Source: Forsythia viridissima
Taxonomy: Eukaryota; Streptophyta; Magnoliopsida; Lamiales; Oleaceae
DNA: 64,000 bases
NCBI GenBank assembly: GCA_030279155.1
Contig: CM059036.1
Coordinates: 15,927,501-15,991,500 of the forward strand
Direction: 5' to 3'
Made by a program: the position numbers and the translations under genes. This document shows, piece by piece, positions 32,861 through 43,079 of the stretch. A model generated the notes under the pieces. That model had not been told where the DNA came from. It saw only the letters and a program-made list of their open reading frames with translations, and ran no database searches. The stretch's first letter is position 1. Every line of letters starts with the position of its first letter.

Positions 32861-34364
32861 TTATTTTTTGTGGGGTTTTGAGTTTGTATTGGGATCTAAA
32901 TATATAGACCTGAATAGCATAGATCTGATTTTGGCTTTCATTTATGATTAGTAAGTTTTTATGTAGGTGTGAGGGATTTGGGAAAAATAAAATAATAATT
33001 GAAAGGGATGGCGAATAAGTATCAACTGTCAAGTTATACTTTCGATGCCAAAGAGCCCAAGTTGGAGAAAGATTGCCCGCATGAAAGTCAAATGCGTTTT
33101 TTTATTAGTATTTTATAATTTTTAAAACCCTAGATAGATCAAATTGATTGATTTATATAGGGTTTATGCCTGACCTTTAAAAATGTGTTTTGTTTTGGAT
33201 TGTTATGATGTATTTTGTTAGAGCTTCAATTTTCAGATACATGAAAGAGAGGATGGGGACTAGTGTTGAAATAATTTTGTTGGTACGTAGTATGTACTAA
33301 TTTCTCTATTTTCCCCGTCCGTAAATGTGTGTATTTGTATATAAGTATATATTTTGATGAGATAATATAAAGGAATTGGCTCTGTACTCAATTATTGAAC
33401 TTATTGATTTTTTGATTATTTCATGCTTGATAAAATTGTTACTGCTTTGCTTCTACTAAGAGCATTTTGGCTAAATTTAAAGGTTTACTTGTAAGTAAAT
33501 AAGTAATTTTTTATTTATCAAAATTAAAATAAGTAAATTACTTCTTTACATATTAAGGTAATAATTACTCTTGAATTAATAAACTTATTTTTTGTATTTC
33601 AAAGTAATAAAAATTTAATCTATCTTAACATGTTTGGAAATAAAATATTATTCAAAAGTAACTTTTACTTATTTTTAAGCTTAGTCGAACATGTTCTATA
33701 TAGATGGATAGCCACGGTTAACTATGTGTTACTATTTTTGGAGACTCTGGTTTATATTATAAGTATCTTTTAGTGTTAAACTTTGACAGGTCATGTTATA
33801 TCTCTAGAATGTGACAAGTTGAGCTTAATTGATCATTATAGTTTTTGTTTGTCTATGCTTGACTTACCGGGAAAATTGAACAATTGGGAGGGGGTGTTAA
33901 GGGATTGATATCAGTAGATTTATATTAAAATTTTAGTTGTCAATGCCTTCCAATGTAAAGTCACCCTTCATGGGTATTATCATCATATTATGTATCTTTG
34001 TTGTGATTTCAACTACCTTATGTGATTTTTTTTTTTTCAAGATAATTATGTTAGCCAATATCAAATGGTTTGATGTAGCTTGGCTAAAGTATTACTTGGA
34101 AGTTAAGCTCCTGCAAATTTGGATACAAAATGTTTTATATATTCTGAAGTTTCATTGGATTATTGAACTTCATTTTTTCTTCTTCATTTTTATTTATTTT
34201 AATGTACTTTCCATGGAGTGATAAGACATACACCATAAGCCGTTGAAGACCTTGTGAGATCGTTGCAACAGCCAATCGTAACCAAAGATTCAAGTTATGG
34301 CCTAACTTTTTTGAGATATATGGCGGGAAGTTTTTTTTATCTTCTAAGTGATACGAAGTTAGTA
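31175..34364. other. AT-rich intergenic DNA
   Basis: I see no gene. It contains an imperfect repeat of tgttaaaccgacccatgcatg (31814-31900), an ATT/AAT microsatellite at 32822-32862, and a short AT-rich MITE-like segment at 33460-33700 (agagcattttggctaa). Confidence 0.5.
32822..32862. repeat. (AAT)n microsatellite
   Basis: About 12 to 13 uninterrupted taa/aat units. Confidence 0.97.
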
Positions 34365-34465
34365 TTCAATCGAGGGCCACTGAAGGGGCAGGATAAGTTG
34401 TCCACCTGCTGAGGTGTCAGCAGGTGGGCAGCAAGGGGGTAAAAAATCAGCCCCCTTCAATCGAG
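34365..34465. mobile_element. Small hairpin insertion flanked by 10-bp direct repeats
   Basis: ttcaatcgag occurs at 34365-34374 and again at 34456-34465, enclosing 81 bp unlike the AT-rich surroundings. Inside is a perfect 11-bp stem, ccacctgctga (34402-34412), loop ggtg, then tcagcaggtgg (34417-34427). The ends are G-rich and C-rich (ggccactgaaggggc, atcagccccc). A 9-10 bp duplication would suit a Mutator-type MITE, but the termini are weak. Confidence 0.5.
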
Positions 34466-35476
34466 ATTGAACCTTGCTTTTTCTTTCCTCAATTATTGAT
34501 TATTTCTTCCATAATCATATTTGAATTTATATTATTTTGAAAGTGATTTTTGAAATCATCTTGAATATTTATTAGTGTTTAAAATGGCTCTTGATGATGT
34601 TTGCCTCCTTGTCTTATAATGTTATAACAAGAAACATCATGGATCTTTGATATGACACAATTTTTCAAATAATTGCAATGATTTTAAGGTGTTCAGAATT
34701 TTGTTTCCCTAATATTATTTTAATGTGAAATCATGTTTCCAATTCTTTTATGTAGGAAGCTTTGTATCTGAAAGAAGCACTATAATGATGGAAATGAGTC
34801 TAAAGGTGGGAAATTGTTAGGAAAAACTTGATGACCTCATCCTATAGATTCTAAATTCGCCTCTTAATAGGTTTCTTAATTAGATGAACTTAAATATGAT
34901 GCTTTATATTTGAATATTTTAAAATTTTTATTACTTACAGATGGAATATGTTGTTATTCAGATGCGAAATTTGAACAAACTTTATTATATACTATATCTG
35001 TTTTTTAGTAAATTGTCATTTTCTTAATATAATATTTCTAAACTGAGTGAGCTACTTTATAAGTATACACGTTTTTGCATATGGTAATTATCTAATTTAA
35101 ACAACACTCTCTCATAGCCTCATTGGAGGTTTGTTCTATCTAGAGGTAGCAAATGGACCGACCGGGCCCAGAATGAGACGAGCAACACATGAAACTAGGT
35201 CGGGCTGACCGTGACCCAGTTTTACACGGGGCTTGTAAATTACTGAACTAGCCCAGCTCAGCCACAATTTTAAAAGTAATAAAAATTGAACATCAATTTG
35301 AAAGATCGTAAAAGGATGAAAGCTTCATCTCTGTTGACCTCTTTCGGAGTATAAACAGATCAGAAGGCTATTGTTGGCTCTCAAGGCACAAAATCAAAAT
35401 TCTTCGTATCATTAAAAATCTCAAAAGTGAGCAAATGACAAATGTGCAAGTAAAATGAAGATGGATATTACATTTA

Positions 35477-35700
35477 TCAATCATTTGCCACCAGATATTC
35501 GTGAAGTGATTTCTTCTTCAAAGTCGAAAGCACAACAAAATTGAAGATTGCAATTGAAGGCGTTATGTTATCACCTTTCTCTTGTACAACAGAATAAATT
35601 GAAAGCATAGCCTTGTGACGCCCCCATCTAGCATATGAACACAACTTGGATCTATATGCAACTTCATCAAGTTCACAACCTACTTCAAGCATTTCCTAGA
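35477..35700 (-). pseudogene. PPR-protein gene fragment
   Basis: About 71 codons open on the minus strand: EMLEVGCELDEVAYRSKLCS, YARWGRHKAMLSIYSVVQEK, ITPSIAIFNFVV and STLKKKSLHEYL. The helix-turn-helix rhythm (GCELDEVAYRSKLCSYARWG) is that of pentatricopeptide repeats, which bind organelle RNA. Wording such as LCSYARWGRHKAML is strongly like plant P-class PPR proteins of the EMB976 type (from memory, not searched). It is flanked by stops, has no repeats before or after, and lies in repeat-rich DNA, so it is a dead fragment. Confidence 0.65.
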
Positions 35701-36330
35701 AAGTTTTGTTTAGCAAACATGATCTTTCAAACTTGTCCATATGAAGACCCATTTATACCCAATCTCCAGCCAATTCTTCTTCTGCTACTTGCTCCTCACC
35801 AAGGGAAGCAAATTGTCTGAGATCCATCAACCTAGCCACCGACAAGCTGGTATATCAAAATTTATGTATGTACAAAAGCATTATGTGTTGGCAGATTTAT
35901 TGTGTAAATGACTGGAAACGAGAAAATCGAATGAAAAGATGAAATGTAAGTCAAGACAAGTTTTGAACACTCTGTTCTTAAGTCAAATTTGCCCCGCAAC
36001 GGAACCTACGATTTATAGCAATCGACTCCCAAGATACAACGACTTCTACTTGTGTTTGTAGCACTTCAAAACACAAGCACAACGAACCAAAATTGGTTTT
36101 GCACTTCAAATGATGAAAATGAAATGAAAAAAACTAGAATTTCACAACTAATTGCAAGAAATTTAGTTCAAGAGATGAATATATGAGTTTAGTGTGTTTG
36201 CATATCTTTTCTGTATGATAAAGGACGTCCAGAGGAGCCTTTTTATCGTTGATGCAGTGTTGGAAACGAAGAGGTGAGGTGCCAAATCGTGCAACACTTC
36301 AAAAGGACATACATGTTCGCGCTTATACCT
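35701..36330. other. Unassigned sequence, possibly a retroelement LTR or leader
   Basis: No coding signal. The segment 35990-36080 (cgactcccaagatacaac, acacaagcacaacgaacc) looks like conserved retroelement untranslated sequence, but no paired copy exists here. Confidence 0.3.
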
Positions 36331-36516
36331 ATGCGATCGCATGGTTTTAACATGCTGCGATCGCAAGGTATACTTTTGAAGAAAGAATTTAATCTAGACT
36401 AACCATGCGATCGCATGGGTTTGTCTCATGTGATCACATGGTACGACAAAAAAATATTTTGTTTAAAAATTAGGCAAGTTGCGATCGCAGTATAAAATAC
36501 CCATGCGATCGCATGG
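36331..36516. repeat. Cluster of GCGATCGC-centred palindromes
   Basis: Six dyads in 186 bp. Two are perfect 16-bp palindromes, ccatgcgatcgcatgg, at 36403-36418 and 36501-36516; one is a perfect 14-bp catgtgatcacatg at 36427-36440. atgcgatcgcat is at 36331-36342, tgcgatcgca at 36356-36365, and gcgatcgc at 36481-36488. Confidence 0.9.
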
Positions 36517-36957
36517 TCAAAAATTGACCCGTTTCTCCGAAGCGGCGAAGTGGCAAACTATTTTGCCTAAACGGATTGGGTCGGGTCTGTATATTTTAGC
36601 CAAGTTGACACGAAGTCACTTTAGTTGTTTTTAAACACCTAGTCAATTTCTCGGATTCTTAAACCAATTTTCAACATTATGCTGTATAGAAACGAGCTTT
36701 ATTGGTACATAATATAGTTATTGAGAACTCGATCGACATTGGCCAAACTTGTAAAATTGATGTCACAGTCACAGAAAGATCATATTAACAAGATATGCTT
36801 ATCAAATGTCTATAACCACTCAATTTTCTCCAACTAAAAATATTTTAGAAATCAAGGAATCCTGTAAGTGATGACAAAAGAAAGAAAAAAGAAAAGAAGA
36901 AATCAAATCACTGATTCTTTGTTCATGCTTGTTTTGCCTCCTTTAGTAGAAACGATT

Positions 36958-37474
36958 AGAGGTGGGCAAAAACCTACCCAAATCGGTCGAACCAATCGAC
37001 CCAGACCCAGTCCAAACAGTTTGGTCGATTTTTGAGCTTATTTAGGTTGGGTTCGAGTTTGTAGGCTGAATTTTTAATCAGGTTGCTCAAAACATATTTT
37101 TTAATGTAAAGTTTAATGTATTAATACCTAGTCGTCGTATTCTTCTTATCCAATTTATTATTTGTATGTAATTTTCAGTTCCTTCATGAATCAAACTCGA
37201 GCATGGCCATAGTTTTCTGGAGTTTCACTTCCATATATTAATACTAATAATCTTCGTTTCATTACTTCCAATAATTTGTTTTTATCAGCCTTCCAATAAA
37301 TGAAGTCAAAATCAATCTACAATCTAGATCAATTATGCCAAATTCTACTAGAAAATAAAATACCATTAAGTGACCGTAAATTCACAAACTTAATAATTTC
37401 TTTGAACCATTAATTCAACAAGAACACTTTCAAATGTCTCAAAGGGTGAAGACCTCCTCCTCGGTGCCAGGACG
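36958..37474. other. hAT-like end and AT-rich spacer
   Basis: tagaggtgggcaaaa at about 36957 followed by GC-richer ggtcgaaccaatcgaccc text resembles one end of the hAT MITE family; no right end is seen. The rest up to element #3 has no recognisable content. Confidence 0.35.
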
Positions 37475-38290
37475 ATGGACCTCGCTGCAATGACGGAAGA
37501 AATGACAGAAATCGGGACCTGCCGAGGGCTAAAGGACCCGCGGGAGCCCCCCCCAGTTAGAGAAATCAATACGATCATAGGAGGGCCCTACATCAGAGGG
37601 CACACAATGAACTCATGGAGGAACTACGCAAAGGCAACAAGAGAAAAGCCCGTGGAGAGTTGGCAGGTTCACGGACACCGACCAAGAGCCCCACAGATCT
37701 CGTTCACTAAAGAAGACGAGGTCAGCATACTCTATCCTCACTGTGATGCCCTAGTGGTCTGCGCCATAGTTGCTATAAATGGACTAGGACAGATGTTGGT
37801 CGATGATGGAAGCGTCGTGAACATCTTATTCAGCAGTACCTTTGATCAAATGGACGTAGATCATGAATTAACGGCCATTTCTGAACCCTTGTTCAGTTTC
37901 ACCGGGGATAGCCTTATCACACAGGGGAGGATCACCCTCACAATAGAACTTGGAGACCCTCTGTGTCATCTTAGAAAATTCATGAAGTTCCTGGTGGTAG
38001 ATACTCGCTCTGCCTACCACGAAGGTAGGCCCGAACTGAAAGACCTACAGGTGGTCACTTCCATACATCACTTGGCAATGAAGTTCCCCACCTCGGGTGG
38101 CGTCGCCAAGATTTACGGTAATCAGACGGAGGCCAGGTCTTGTTACATGAATGCACTCCGAAAGGCCGCGAACTATGAAAACCCCATCTTGGTGGTGATG
38201 ACGATACATACGGAACTAATGGATGTTGACACTGAAAGAGTTGAGGAGAAGATGATACTGGATGAAGACCATCTTCGGATCATAGGCTAA
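37475..38290 (+). pseudogene. gag end and aspartic protease of Tat element #3
   Basis: Open for about 271 codons from the ATG at 37475, which is probably internal because the element is truncated on its left. The start (CRGLKDPREPPPVREINTII) is typical of the gag-protease junction of Tat elements. The protease carries LVDDGSVVNILFSSTFDQM near 37797-37852, where DDGS stands at the DTGS/DNGS active site. It continues with FTGDSLITQGRITLTIELG and FLVVDTRSAYHEG, the usual later blocks. Protease would cleave the polyprotein. The next part (RT) follows after a stop at 38290. Confidence 0.85.
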
Positions 38291-38299
38291 GATTCCTTA

Positions 38300-39136
38300 G
38301 CCTCACCAGCGGAAGAGCTGGAGGCATTTCCTGTGAATCCTTCAGAGCCTACTCAGATGCTGCAATTGGGGGAGAAGCTAGATGAGAATATGAAAGAGGA
38401 AATAAAAAAATTCTTACGAGAAAATGTCGATATCTTTGCATGGAAACATAATGACATGATAGGGATAGACCCGTCCGTAGCTTGTCATGTCCTAAAGGTG
38501 GATCCAAAGGTGCGGCCCAAAATACAGAAGAGAAGGCCTCTGAGCGCTGAGAGATACAGTGCCTCAAAAGAGAAAATTGATAAGCCTCTAGCTAATGGGT
38601 TCATCAGGGTGGCAACCTACCCCAGTGGGTATCCAACCCCGTGCTAGTAAGGAAGAGCACAAGAAGTGAAGAGTGTGTATAGAGTTTTTGGACCTAAACC
38701 AGGAGACAAAGAGCACACCTCGTTCGTTACGGATCGAGGGCTGTATTGCTACAAGATGACGCCTTTTGGCCTGAAGAACGCGAGAGCCACATATTAGCGG
38801 TTAATAAACCGTATGTTTTCGGAGCTAATTGGGAACCCCCTGGAAGTCTATGTCGATGATATGCTCGTGAAGAGCGTGAATGTCGAGGATCACGTTGAGC
38901 ACTTGAAGGAGATGTTCAAAATACTCCGCAAATATTGTATAAAGCTTAACCCCTCAAAATGCGCCTTCGGAGTCGCGTCCAGGAAGTTCCTCGGCTATAT
39001 AGCAAACCAAATCGGGATAGAGGCTAATCACAAAAAAATCAAAGCACTAGTAGATATGCAATCACCATCTTCTCCCAAGGAGGTTCAAAGCTTGACAGGA
39101 AGATTGGCAGCCCTAAATGATTCATATCGAAGGTGA
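38300..39136 (+). pseudogene. Reverse transcriptase of Tat element #3
   Basis: The first part (38333-38647) has ENVDIFAWKHNDMIGIDPSV and LKVDPKVRPKIQKRRPLSAE. The middle is frame-broken around 38640-38810 (FLDLNQ; GCIATRW). The second part (38813-39136) has LEVYVDDMLVKS with the YVDD catalytic site near 38845-38860, then LNPSKCAFGVASRKFLGYI and SLTGRLAALN. These are standard Ty3/gypsy RT blocks. Two frame changes and a stop at 38798 prevent a full product. Confidence 0.88.
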
Positions 39137-39530
39137 CCAACCGCTGCCAACCCTTCTTCCAGACCATCAAATGGGAGAAAAGATTTAAGTGGACTGAGAA
39201 ATGTGAGAAGGCCTTCCAAGAACTCAATGTCCTCCAAGGGAAGGCACCGCTATTGTCGAAACTGAAGAACGGGGAAGTTTTGCTCATCTACTTCGTGGTA
39301 TCTGAAAAGGCGGTAAGCTCAGTTCTGATTCGAGAGAAGGGACCGACATAGCTCCCTGTGTATTATGTAAGCAAGGCCTTGCAAGATGCGGAGACAAGGT
39401 ACCCTGACATGGAGAAACTCACCTTGTCTTTGATCTTCGCATCCCGAAAGCTCCGACCGTACTTCTAGTCACATAGCATTGATGTCCTGACAAACCTCCT
39501 CATAAGACAAATTCTCTAGAAGCCGGACAC
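39128..39530 (+). pseudogene. Ty3-type RNase H (first RNase H) of element #3
   Basis: Reads FFQTIKWEKRFKWTEKCEKA, LLIYFVVSEKAVSSVLIRE, then a stop, then LPVYYVSKALQDAETRYPDM and LTLSLIFASRKLRPYF. This is the classical gypsy RNase H. It is followed by a second RNase H domain, the dual arrangement that defines Tat elements. Two in-frame stops (about 39349 and 39467). Confidence 0.82.
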
Positions 39531-39540
39531 TTCAGGAAGG

Positions 39541-40150
39541 TTGATGAAGTGGTCGATCGAGCTCAGCCAGTTTGATATTTCCTATAAGCCAAGGCCCTCC
39601 ATAAAGGGACAGGCCTTGGCAGACTTCATAGCTGAGTTCACCCATATCCCAGAAGGCCTACTTGAAGCTGAGCCACATAAAGTACCAACATGGAAGTTGT
39701 ATGTTGACAGGTCCTCAGGAGAAGCTGGAGCAGAAACTGGGATTTTGCTAGTCAGTCCCGATGGCCATAATCTCAACTGCGCACTTCGCCTAGAGTTCAA
39801 AGCCTTGAACAACGCTGTCGAATATGAGGCGCTCCTACCAGGCTTGAGGTTGGCACAAGAGATGAAGGCAAGAAAACTCCAGATCTACAGCGATTCGCAG
39901 CTAGTGGTTAGCCAAGTCAATGGGACCTTCACGGCCTGCGAACAGTCCATGGTGGCGTATCTGAAAAAGGCCAAAGACCTCATATCCCACTTTGAGATAT
40001 TGGAACTCCTCCAAATCTCGCAAATCGAGAATGGTTACACCAATGCCCTGTCAAAATTGACAAGCAGCAAGGACTCCGACTTGATAAGGTCTATCCCGGT
40101 CGAAAAACTCAACCGACCATCCACTAACAAGACTCTACTACCGGATGCCA
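39541..40150 (+). pseudogene. Archaeal-type RNase H (second) of element #3
   Basis: Open from 39541 for about 200 codons: WSIELSQFDISYKPRPSIKG, GQALADFIAEFTHIPEG, YVDRSSGEAGAE, EFKALNNAVEYEALLPGLRL and YSDSQLVVSQVN. Catalytic residues D (YVDRS), E (VEYEA) and D (YSDSQ) are all visible, so the domain is nearly intact. It closely matches 15251-15890 of element #2. The frame stays open into the integrase linker. Confidence 0.88.
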
Positions 40151-41383
40151 TGACGATCACTAAATCTCCTAAATGGATAAAGGAAATCATCGCATATTTG
40201 ACCAACCAGATTATGTCGGATGACAAGCAAGAAGCATGGAAACTCTACAGGAAGGTAACGAAATTCGTACTACATGATGATATCCAATATAAGAAAGGTT
40301 TTAGCCACCCCCCTCCTACGATGTATCACTCAAGATGAGGGAAATTGTGTGATGAGGGAAATACACGAGAAAATTTGTGGTAATCACTTAGGAGGAATGG
40401 CCCTCGCACAAAGGGCGTTAAAGCAAGGATACTACTGACCAACCATAAAGAAGGATTCGCATGCTTACGCAAGGAAGTGTGACAAGTGCCAGAAATTCAC
40501 TGTCATACAGCAACTCCCCGCTCAGAACCTCATCTCGGTCACCAGTCCTTGACCTTTTGCCAAATGGAGGATCGACTTCATAGGTCCTTTCCCGACCGAG
40601 AGGAGTGGGGTTAAATTTGCGATTGTAGCGGTGGATTATTTCACCAAGTGGTGTGAGGCTGAGCCTCTGGCCAAGATCATAGAGGAAAACACGTGGAAGT
40701 TTGTTTGGAAGAATATCGCCTGTCGTTTTGGGATACCTCACTCCCTTGTTTCCAACAATGGTACATAGTTTACACGAAAGAAGTTCAACTCGAACTACAA
40801 AGAGCTAGGTATTCGGAGGGACTTCTCCACTCTATATTATCCTCAGTCTAACGGTCAGGTGGAGGCCGTCAACAAGATCATCAAGAACACCCTGAAGAGG
40901 AAGTTAGAATCCGCTAAATGAGGATGGGCCGAAGATTACCCGAGACCCTGTGGTTATATCAAACCACTTCTCGAACGATGACTGGTAAAGCTTCTTTAGC
41001 GTATGGAGCAGAAGCAATGATTCCTGTTGAGGTAAGGATACCCTCTCCTAGACACCTACACTTCGACGAAGTGACCAATGAAAATCTACATAGGGCGAAC
41101 CTGGACTTACAGGATGAGAGACATGCAGACTAACAACTTCGCCTGGCCAGATACTACAACTCCAAGGTTAAGAACAGGAATTTTCACATCAATGACTTCG
41201 TCCTGAAAAAAGTGCTCCAAGCCAATAAGGAAGTGGGAGCGGGAACCCTCAGACCTACTTGGGAAGGGCCTTACAAGATCATCGAAGAAATCTGGCCTAG
41301 AACCTACAGATTGAAAGATTCGGAAGGAAGAGAGACGAGGCATCCCTAGAACATCACTCATCTACGACCGTATTACCTATAGT
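40151..41383 (+). pseudogene. Integrase of Tat element #3
   Basis: Linker SPKWIKEIIAYLTNQ, then frame-broken zinc-finger text (HLGGMALAQRALKQGYY ... CDKCQKFTV at about 40480-40505), then RIDFIGPFPTERSG (first Asp), WCEAEPLAKII, IPHSLVSNNGT (second catalytic position is Asn rather than Asp) and SNGQVEAVNKIIKNTLKRKL (Glu). The C-terminal part has AEAMIPVEVRIPSPRHLHFD, LRPTWEGPYKIIEEIW and HLRPYYL near 41383. A stop at about 40917 and others break it. The Asp-to-Asn change (gac to aac) would by itself disable strand transfer. Confidence 0.88.
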
Positions 41384-41489
41384 TTTCTTTTTTCATTTAT
41401 CAATTTTTCAGCATTATTTCTGGCATCGCTCGGACGTCGACGTTCTTTTAATAAAGTTCATTATTATCCGAACCAAGATATTCTCTGCC

Positions 41490-42050
41490 CAACTGTACCG
41501 GTAAAAGAGAAATTGGCAGCGAGAGAGTGTGATTCACGGTCAACTCTGTCAACTCACTGGATAAACATTCAACATGTATTCAAATAAGTAAAGAGAAGTT
41601 GGCAATGATGGAGTGTGGTTCGCGGTCAACTCTATCAACTCATTGGATAAACATTCAACGCGCAGTCAAATAAATAAAGAAAAATTGGCAGCGAGAGAGT
41701 GTGGCTTTGTCAACTCGCTGGATAAACATTCAACGCGCATTAAAATAAGTAAAGAAAAATCGACAGCGAGAGAGTGTGGTTCGCGGCCAACTCTGTCGAC
41801 TCACTGGATAAACATTCAACGCGCAGTCAAATAAGTAAAGAGAAATTGACAGCGAGGGAGTGTAGTTCGTGGCCAATTCTGTCAACTGCGACCAAATCTA
41901 TCAACTCGCTGGATAAACATTCAACGCGTATTCAAATAAGTAAAGAAATCGTCAGCGAGGGAGTGTGGCTCGCGGCCAACTCTGTCAACTCGCTGGATAA
42001 ACATTCAACGCACATTCAAATAAGTAAAGAGAATTCGGCAGCGAGTGAGT
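41490..42050 (+). repeat. 86-bp tandem array of Tat element #3
   Basis: Six units marked by ataaacattcaac at 41561, 41647, 41722, 41808, 41913 and 41998. Spacing is mostly 85-86 bp, with one 75-bp and one 105-bp unit. The unit text (gcgagagagtgtggttcgcg, caactctgtcaactcgctgg) is the same family as at 17250-17790. The element is cut off soon after, with no aORF and no LTR. Confidence 0.93.
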
Positions 42051-42110
42051 ATGAAATTGGTAGGATTTAATGGAGGTGAAAGAGATGTTAATGGTGGAAG
42101 TGATTTGACC

Positions 42111-42152
42111 CGGAGAGGAGAGGAGAGGAGAGGAGAGGAGAGGAGAGGAGAG
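42111..42152. repeat. (GGAGA)n microsatellite
   Basis: About eight tandem ggaga pentamers at the right edge of the element #3 relic, followed by gtggaggggagggg. Confidence 0.95.
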
Positions 42153-42599
42153 TGGAGGGGAGGGGTTTTGGAGAAGATGAACTTATTTTGTACTTTTTAA
42201 AAGTTGTAGGACTTCATTTGCAATTTATTTTTATTTTTATTTTTTTGTAGTTTTTAGTTTTTTTGTATTTTTTTTATTTAAAGAGGATGGCAAATCCGTC
42301 AAAATATGTCAAAAGAATGTGATTTGCAACAAAATTTAAAGATTGGGGATGGTCAATGCCAAAAAAAAGTTATGGGTAGATTTGTTACATATTTAAAAAA
42401 TTTGAGACCAAAATTACAAATTATCCAACTATTAAATACTTATCACACATCCTTCCCACTAGTATTATATTAAATAGTGGTATATATTGAATATGATCTC
42501 TAAGAATTGCTAAATCTTAAAAATAGCCTTTGACCAAATAATACCTAAAATATCCTTAAGATATAAAAACTTTAATATTTGTTATATTGCTCTCATTAT
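42153..42599. other. AT-rich spacer between element #3 and the viral copy
   Basis: No coding or repeat signal seen. The transition to very AT-rich, A-biased coding text starts at about 42590. Confidence 0.4.
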
Positions 42600-42628
42600 T
42601 TTACAATGTTAAAGTTCCGCACCCAAGC

Positions 42629-42640
42629 TGGTATCAAAGC
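42629..42640 (+). promoter_or_regulatory. Candidate Met-tRNA primer-binding site of the pararetrovirus
   Basis: tggtatcaaagc, one base different from the initiator-Met tRNA complement TGGTATCAGAGC used to prime minus-strand synthesis in this family. It lies 18 bases before the first ORF. Confidence 0.7.
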
Positions 42641-42658
42641 CTCGTTAAAATTATAATT

Positions 42659-43075
42659 ATGTCAGATAATTATAACAAAATATCAAAAGTTAATATATTT
42701 GAACAAATTAATTGGATAAAAACTTTTTTGATACATAAATTTGGATTATTTGGAGAAAAATCTATTAGACAAGAAATTCTAAAAAAAATTTTGCAAATTG
42801 AAATATTAAACAACACAAATAAACAGAAATTACAAAATCTTAAAATTAAACTTTCTGAGGAATATAAAGTATTAAATGACCAAATAAAAGTACTAAAAAC
42901 TCAGCAAGAATTAGAAGAGTTAAAAAGAAGAATAGAGATATTAAGAAAACCCTTAACTCTAGAAGAAAGAATAATAAATATAGAAAAAGATATAATAGAT
43001 TATAAAGAAATAATTACTGAAGTTGGTCAATTTGAAGAAAAAGACAAGCTATTAATAAAAAAAATATTGTTATGA
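42659..43075 (+). CDS. Pararetroviral first ORF, coiled-coil protein
   Basis: ATG at 42659, just after the PBS, stop at 43073-43075, about 138 residues. Almost entirely helical and charged, with heptad-like runs (LKTQQELEELKRRIEILRKP) suggesting a long coiled coil. No catalytic motif. The sequence immediately after (43080-43290) continues in the same style in another frame, so the original protein may have been longer. Function cannot be named; it precedes or forms the N-terminal part of the capsid protein. Part of the dead viral copy. Confidence 0.6.
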   Translation: MSDNYNKISKVNIFEQINWIKTFLIHKFGLFGEKSIRQEILKKILQIEILNNTNKQKLQNLKIKLSEEYKVLNDQIKVLKTQQELEELKRRIEILRKPLTLEERIINIEKDIIDYKEIITEVGQFEEKDKLLIKKILL

Positions 43076-43079
43076 TAAT

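Noticed and set aside
32727..33032. Frame with a poly-Tyr run
   Set aside because: Translation of the AAT microsatellite.
34365..34465. Rho-independent terminator
   Set aside because: Perfect hairpin, but plant nuclear context and no U-run follows; direct repeats favour a small insertion.
36331..36516. CRISPR-like array
   Set aside because: Repeats are palindromes with unequal, non-unique spacing, in a plant genome; no cas genes.
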